A DNA stretch of 7,263 nt, from contig JAOUOK010000077.1 of the NCBI GenBank assembly GCA_029880425.1, positions 1 through 7,263 of the forward strand. The letters run 5' to 3'. Below, in pieces: positions 5,398 to 7,263 of this stretch. Position 1 is the stretch's first letter. Each line of letters begins with the position of its first letter. The position numbers and the translations under genes are program-made. The notes beneath the pieces are model-generated. The model saw only the letters and a list, made by a program, of their open reading frames with translations, had not been told where the DNA came from and searched no databases. Origin of the DNA: Gammaproteobacteria bacterium. GTDB lineage: Bacteria; Pseudomonadota; Gammaproteobacteria; UBA6429; Thiohalophilaceae.

Positions 5398-6167
5398 TTA
5401 AAGCCTTTTTTATCGCCATGGGTTTACTAACCCGCATCCCCGTACCGAAGCTTTTTCATATCAATGAAAACGACAGCGAAACACTCTATGGCTGGTCCGT
5501 TCTCTTTTATCCACTGGTAGGTTTACTTATCGGTGGTGTGCTTATCCTTGTTTCATGGGTGTTATCTTTTTTAACCTTACCCTCACATGGCTTAATCGAA
5601 GCCGGGATTATATTACTGGTCTGGGTATTAATTACCGGTGCACTTCACCTTGATGGCCTGGCTGATAGTGCCGATGCATGGTTGGGTGGTTATGGTGACC
5701 GGCAACGTACGCTGGATATTATGAAAGATCCTTATAGTGGTCCTGCTGCGGTTGTGGTTCTGGTTTTAGTATTGCTATTAAAATTTTCAAGCCTGGTTGT
5801 CATTGATTGGCAGGTATTATTACTTGCGCCGGTACTTGCCAGGACTATCGTAATGCTGTTATTAGCTACGACACCTTATGTTCGTGAAGGTGGGATGGGT
5901 GAAATCGCGGTAAAAAATATCGCTAAATATTCAGTTATGATTATTTTTTTATTAGTATTAATTTTTTCTGTAGTATTGTTAAAACAGAAAAGTATAGCTT
6001 TAATTTTCATCTTCCTGGTAGCCGCTCTTTTACGTCGCTTAATGCTTAAACGTATTAACGGCACAACAGGCGATACAGCAGGTGCCATGTTAGAAGTAAT
6101 GGAAGTTACTATACTCCTTGTTTTAGTTGCCATTAGTGATTTTGAAATGCCCCACCAGGCTTTGTAA
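5394..6167 (+). CDS. cobS: Adenosylcobinamide-GDP ribazoletransferase (cobalamin synthase) CobS
   Basis: This integral inner-membrane enzyme joins adenosylcobinamide-GDP with alpha-ribazole or its phosphate, releasing GMP and forming adenosylcobalamin or its phosphate. The 257 residues fit the family (about 250). Recognisable motifs are LLTRIPVP (11-18), [11 protein letters not shown] (38-48), the acidic [16 protein letters not shown] (81-96; Asp87, Asp91 and Asp94 are likely metal or substrate ligands), [16 protein letters not shown] (105-120) and [14 protein letters not shown] (222-235). Several hydrophobic helices surround them, at about 39-60, 68-84, 117-137, 141-160, 180-196 and 199-213. 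The ATG overlaps the cobC stop (ATGA). It is the last gene of the cluster, and its final 45 bp are antisense to the end of the converging chemoreceptor gene. No typical terminator follows. Confidence 0.96.
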   Translation: MIKAFFIAMGLLTRIPVPKLFHINENDSETLYGWSVLFYPLVGLLIGGVLILVSWVLSFLTLPSHGLIEAGIILLVWVLITGALHLDGLADSADAWLGGYGDRQRTLDIMKDPYSGPAAVVVLVLVLLLKFSSLVVIDWQVLLLAPVLARTIVMLLLATTPYVREGGMGEIAVKNIAKYSVMIIFLLVLIFSVVLLKQKSIALIFIFLVAALLRRLMLKRINGTTGDTAGAMLEVMEVTILLVLVAISDFEMPHQAL

Positions 6168-7263
6168 GTCAACAGCAAGTCGTGAAAGGTCTTCGCTGGC
6201 CTGGGTGGTATGTGAAGCAGCAGTCGCTGTTTGCTCTGAAAGCTGGCTAATGTTAATGATATTGCGGTTTATTTCTTCAGCTACAGAACTTTGTTCTTCA
6301 GCGGCTGAAGCAATTTGAATATTCATGTCATTAATGTTTGCAACTGAACGAGAAATAGCATCCAGGGAGCTTGATGCCTCGTTTGACATTTCAACACCCT
6401 CAGTTGCTTGGCTACTGCCTTGCTCCATTGCTTCAACTGCTTGCTTTGCACCTGCCTGTAGTTTATCAATTGTTGCTTCAATTTCTGTTGTTGATTTCTG
6501 AGTGCGACTGGCAAGCGTACGTACTTCATCTGCTACAACTGCAAAGCCTCGTCCTTGTTCTCCGGCACGGGCCGCTTCTATAGCTGCATTTAATGCTAAT
6601 AAATTAGTTTGTTCAGCAATACCTTTAATTACATCTAGTACTGAACCTATGTCTTCACTATTTTTCTCAAGTTCCAGGATAACACTAGCTGCATTGTTAA
6701 CGTTAGAGGCAAGTTTATTTATAGACGAGACTGTTTGATAAACGACGGCTTTACCACTTTGTGTTTCATTATCAGCACTGGTCGCTGCAGCTGATGCATT
6801 TTGAGCATTTTTTGCAACTTCCTGAACTGTGGCAGTCATTTCGTTAATAGCAGTTGCAACCTGGTCTGTTTCTATATGTTGTTGCTCAACAATAGAGCTG
6901 TTGTCTTTAGCAACTGCTAAAACTTCTTCAGATGCTGCTGCCAATTGTGATGATGAACTAAATACTTGTTGAACGAGTGCTTCGAATTTTTCCAGCATTT
7001 CATTAAATGTGCGCGACATATCACCAAGTTCATCATTTGAATTGATTTTACTGCGGAATGTCAGGTCGTTATTGTTTTCAACATCTCGCATAGTCGTTCT
7101 AAGTTGACTTAGTGGTCTGAGGATACTCTGCATGATATAGAGTAAAAATCCAAAAAACACTATACCTATAACCAGAGAGATACTTGCGGAAGTATAACCA
7201 AGACTGGTTTTTTTGCTTTTAATAATTTCTGTTAGTTCAGTATTTAATTTACTTATGATGGTT
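6123..7263 (-). CDS. Methyl-accepting chemotaxis protein, C-terminal portion (5' end off the window)
   Basis: The minus-strand frame stays open from the right edge to TAA at 6125-6123, leaving 379 visible residues. It begins with the end of a presumed periplasmic sensor region, followed by a transmembrane helix (about 7206-7119, including [18 protein letters not shown]). A HAMP linker starting at RPLSQLR follows (about 7127-6969, with [14 protein letters not shown]), and then a long coiled-coil signalling domain. The hairpin tip (about 6623-6519) is textbook: [20 protein letters not shown], then [12 protein letters not shown], the contact site for CheA and CheW. By my count each arm has about 19-21 heptads, suggesting the long 40H-type receptor common in Pseudomonas rather than the E. 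coli 36H type. There is no C-terminal NWETF-like CheR/CheB tether; it ends GHFKITNGN. The ligand is unknown because the sensor domain is missing. A GTG at 7160-7158 is not the true start, since the frame continues through it into the membrane helix. Confidence 0.95.
   Translation of the reverse strand, partial: TIISKLNTELTEIIKSKKTSLGYTSASISLVIGIVFFGFLLYIMQSILRPLSQLRTTMRDVENNNDLTFRSKINSNDELGDMSRTFNEMLEKFEALVQQVFSSSSQLAAASEEVLAVAKDNSSIVEQQHIETDQVATAINEMTATVQEVAKNAQNASAAATSADNETQSGKAVVYQTVSSINKLASNVNNAASVILELEKNSEDIGSVLDVIKGIAEQTNLLALNAAIEAARAGEQGRGFAVVADEVRTLASRTQKSTTEIEATIDKLQAGAKQAVEAMEQGSSQATEGVEMSNEASSSLDAISRSVANINDMNIQIASAAEEQSSVAEEINRNIINISQLSEQTATAASHTTQASEDLSRLAVDLQSLVGHFKITNGN
6152..6208. 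repeat. Imperfect inverted repeat at the cobS/chemoreceptor convergent end
   Basis: CCACCAGGC (6152-6160) pairs with GCCTGGGTGG (6199-6208): nine base pairs with one bulged G, across a 38-nt loop. It spans the stop of cobS and lies within the last codons of the chemoreceptor gene. The stem is GC-rich in an AT-rich setting, but no T-tract follows on either side, so a factor-independent terminator is not supported. It could form structure at the 3' ends of both mRNAs, or be a chance result of coding sequence. Confidence 0.3.

Noticed and set aside
6371..6738. Plus-strand ORFs opposite the chemoreceptor gene
   Set aside because: They are low-complexity Leu/Ser/Ala-rich translations of the antisense of a well-recognised coiled-coil gene, with no family features.
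7158..7160. GTG 7160-7158 (minus strand) as the chemoreceptor start
   Set aside because: The frame is open to the window edge, and the upstream residues complete the transmembrane helix. It is an internal valine codon.
1..7263. CRISPR array, tRNA, rRNA, insertion sequence or attachment site
   Set aside because: No regularly spaced direct repeats, RNA gene signatures, transposase motifs or terminal inverted repeats were seen. Nearly all of the window is coding.

Overview
The window is compact, fairly AT-rich bacterial DNA with no intergenic gap above 80 bp. Seven of the eight + strand junctions are tight or overlapping, and one gene converges from the right edge. The ampD-ampE pair is found essentially in beta/gammaproteobacteria. 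Together with the style of the cobalamin genes and the Pseudomonas-like chemoreceptor signalling domain, it suggests a gammaproteobacterium, probably environmental or marine. I cannot name a genus from sequence alone.

Region A (3-1671) is a membrane-protein and nucleotide-sensor cassette. It holds the 3' end of one DUF1538 membrane-protein gene, a complete second DUF1538 gene, a PII-superfamily protein and a two-CBS-domain protein. Two of the joins are ATGA stop/start overlaps. The PII-like and CBS genes each have a strong Shine-Dalgarno sequence. The layout recalls transporter/PII pairs such as AmtB-GlnK and SbtA-SbtB. The transporter role and substrate of DUF1538 are not known to me, so this is the best candidate for an undescribed system.

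Region B (1675-3182) is ampD, encoding the cytosolic anhydromuramyl-peptide amidase of peptidoglycan recycling, followed by ampE, encoding an inner-membrane protein. ampD starts 3 bp after the CBS gene, so it may be transcribed with Region A. ampE follows after 80 bp that contain a small hairpin and a 9-codon mini-ORF in frame with ampE.

Region C (3205-6167) is a late-cobalamin (nucleotide loop assembly) cluster in the order cobU-cobT-cobC-cobS. CobU activates adenosylcobinamide to its GDP form. CobT makes alpha-ribazole phosphate from dimethylbenzimidazole and nicotinate mononucleotide. CobS joins the two halves. CobC is a histidine phosphatase that removes the phosphate. There is no room for a cobalamin riboswitch between ampE and cobU (22 bp), so the cluster is probably read from upstream or from a promoter inside ampE. 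AmpE is distantly related to CbiB/CobD, the preceding enzyme of this pathway, which makes its position next to cobU notable.

Region D (6123-7263, minus strand) is the 3' portion of a methyl-accepting chemotaxis protein gene that runs off the right edge. Its end overlaps the end of cobS tail-to-tail by 45 bp.
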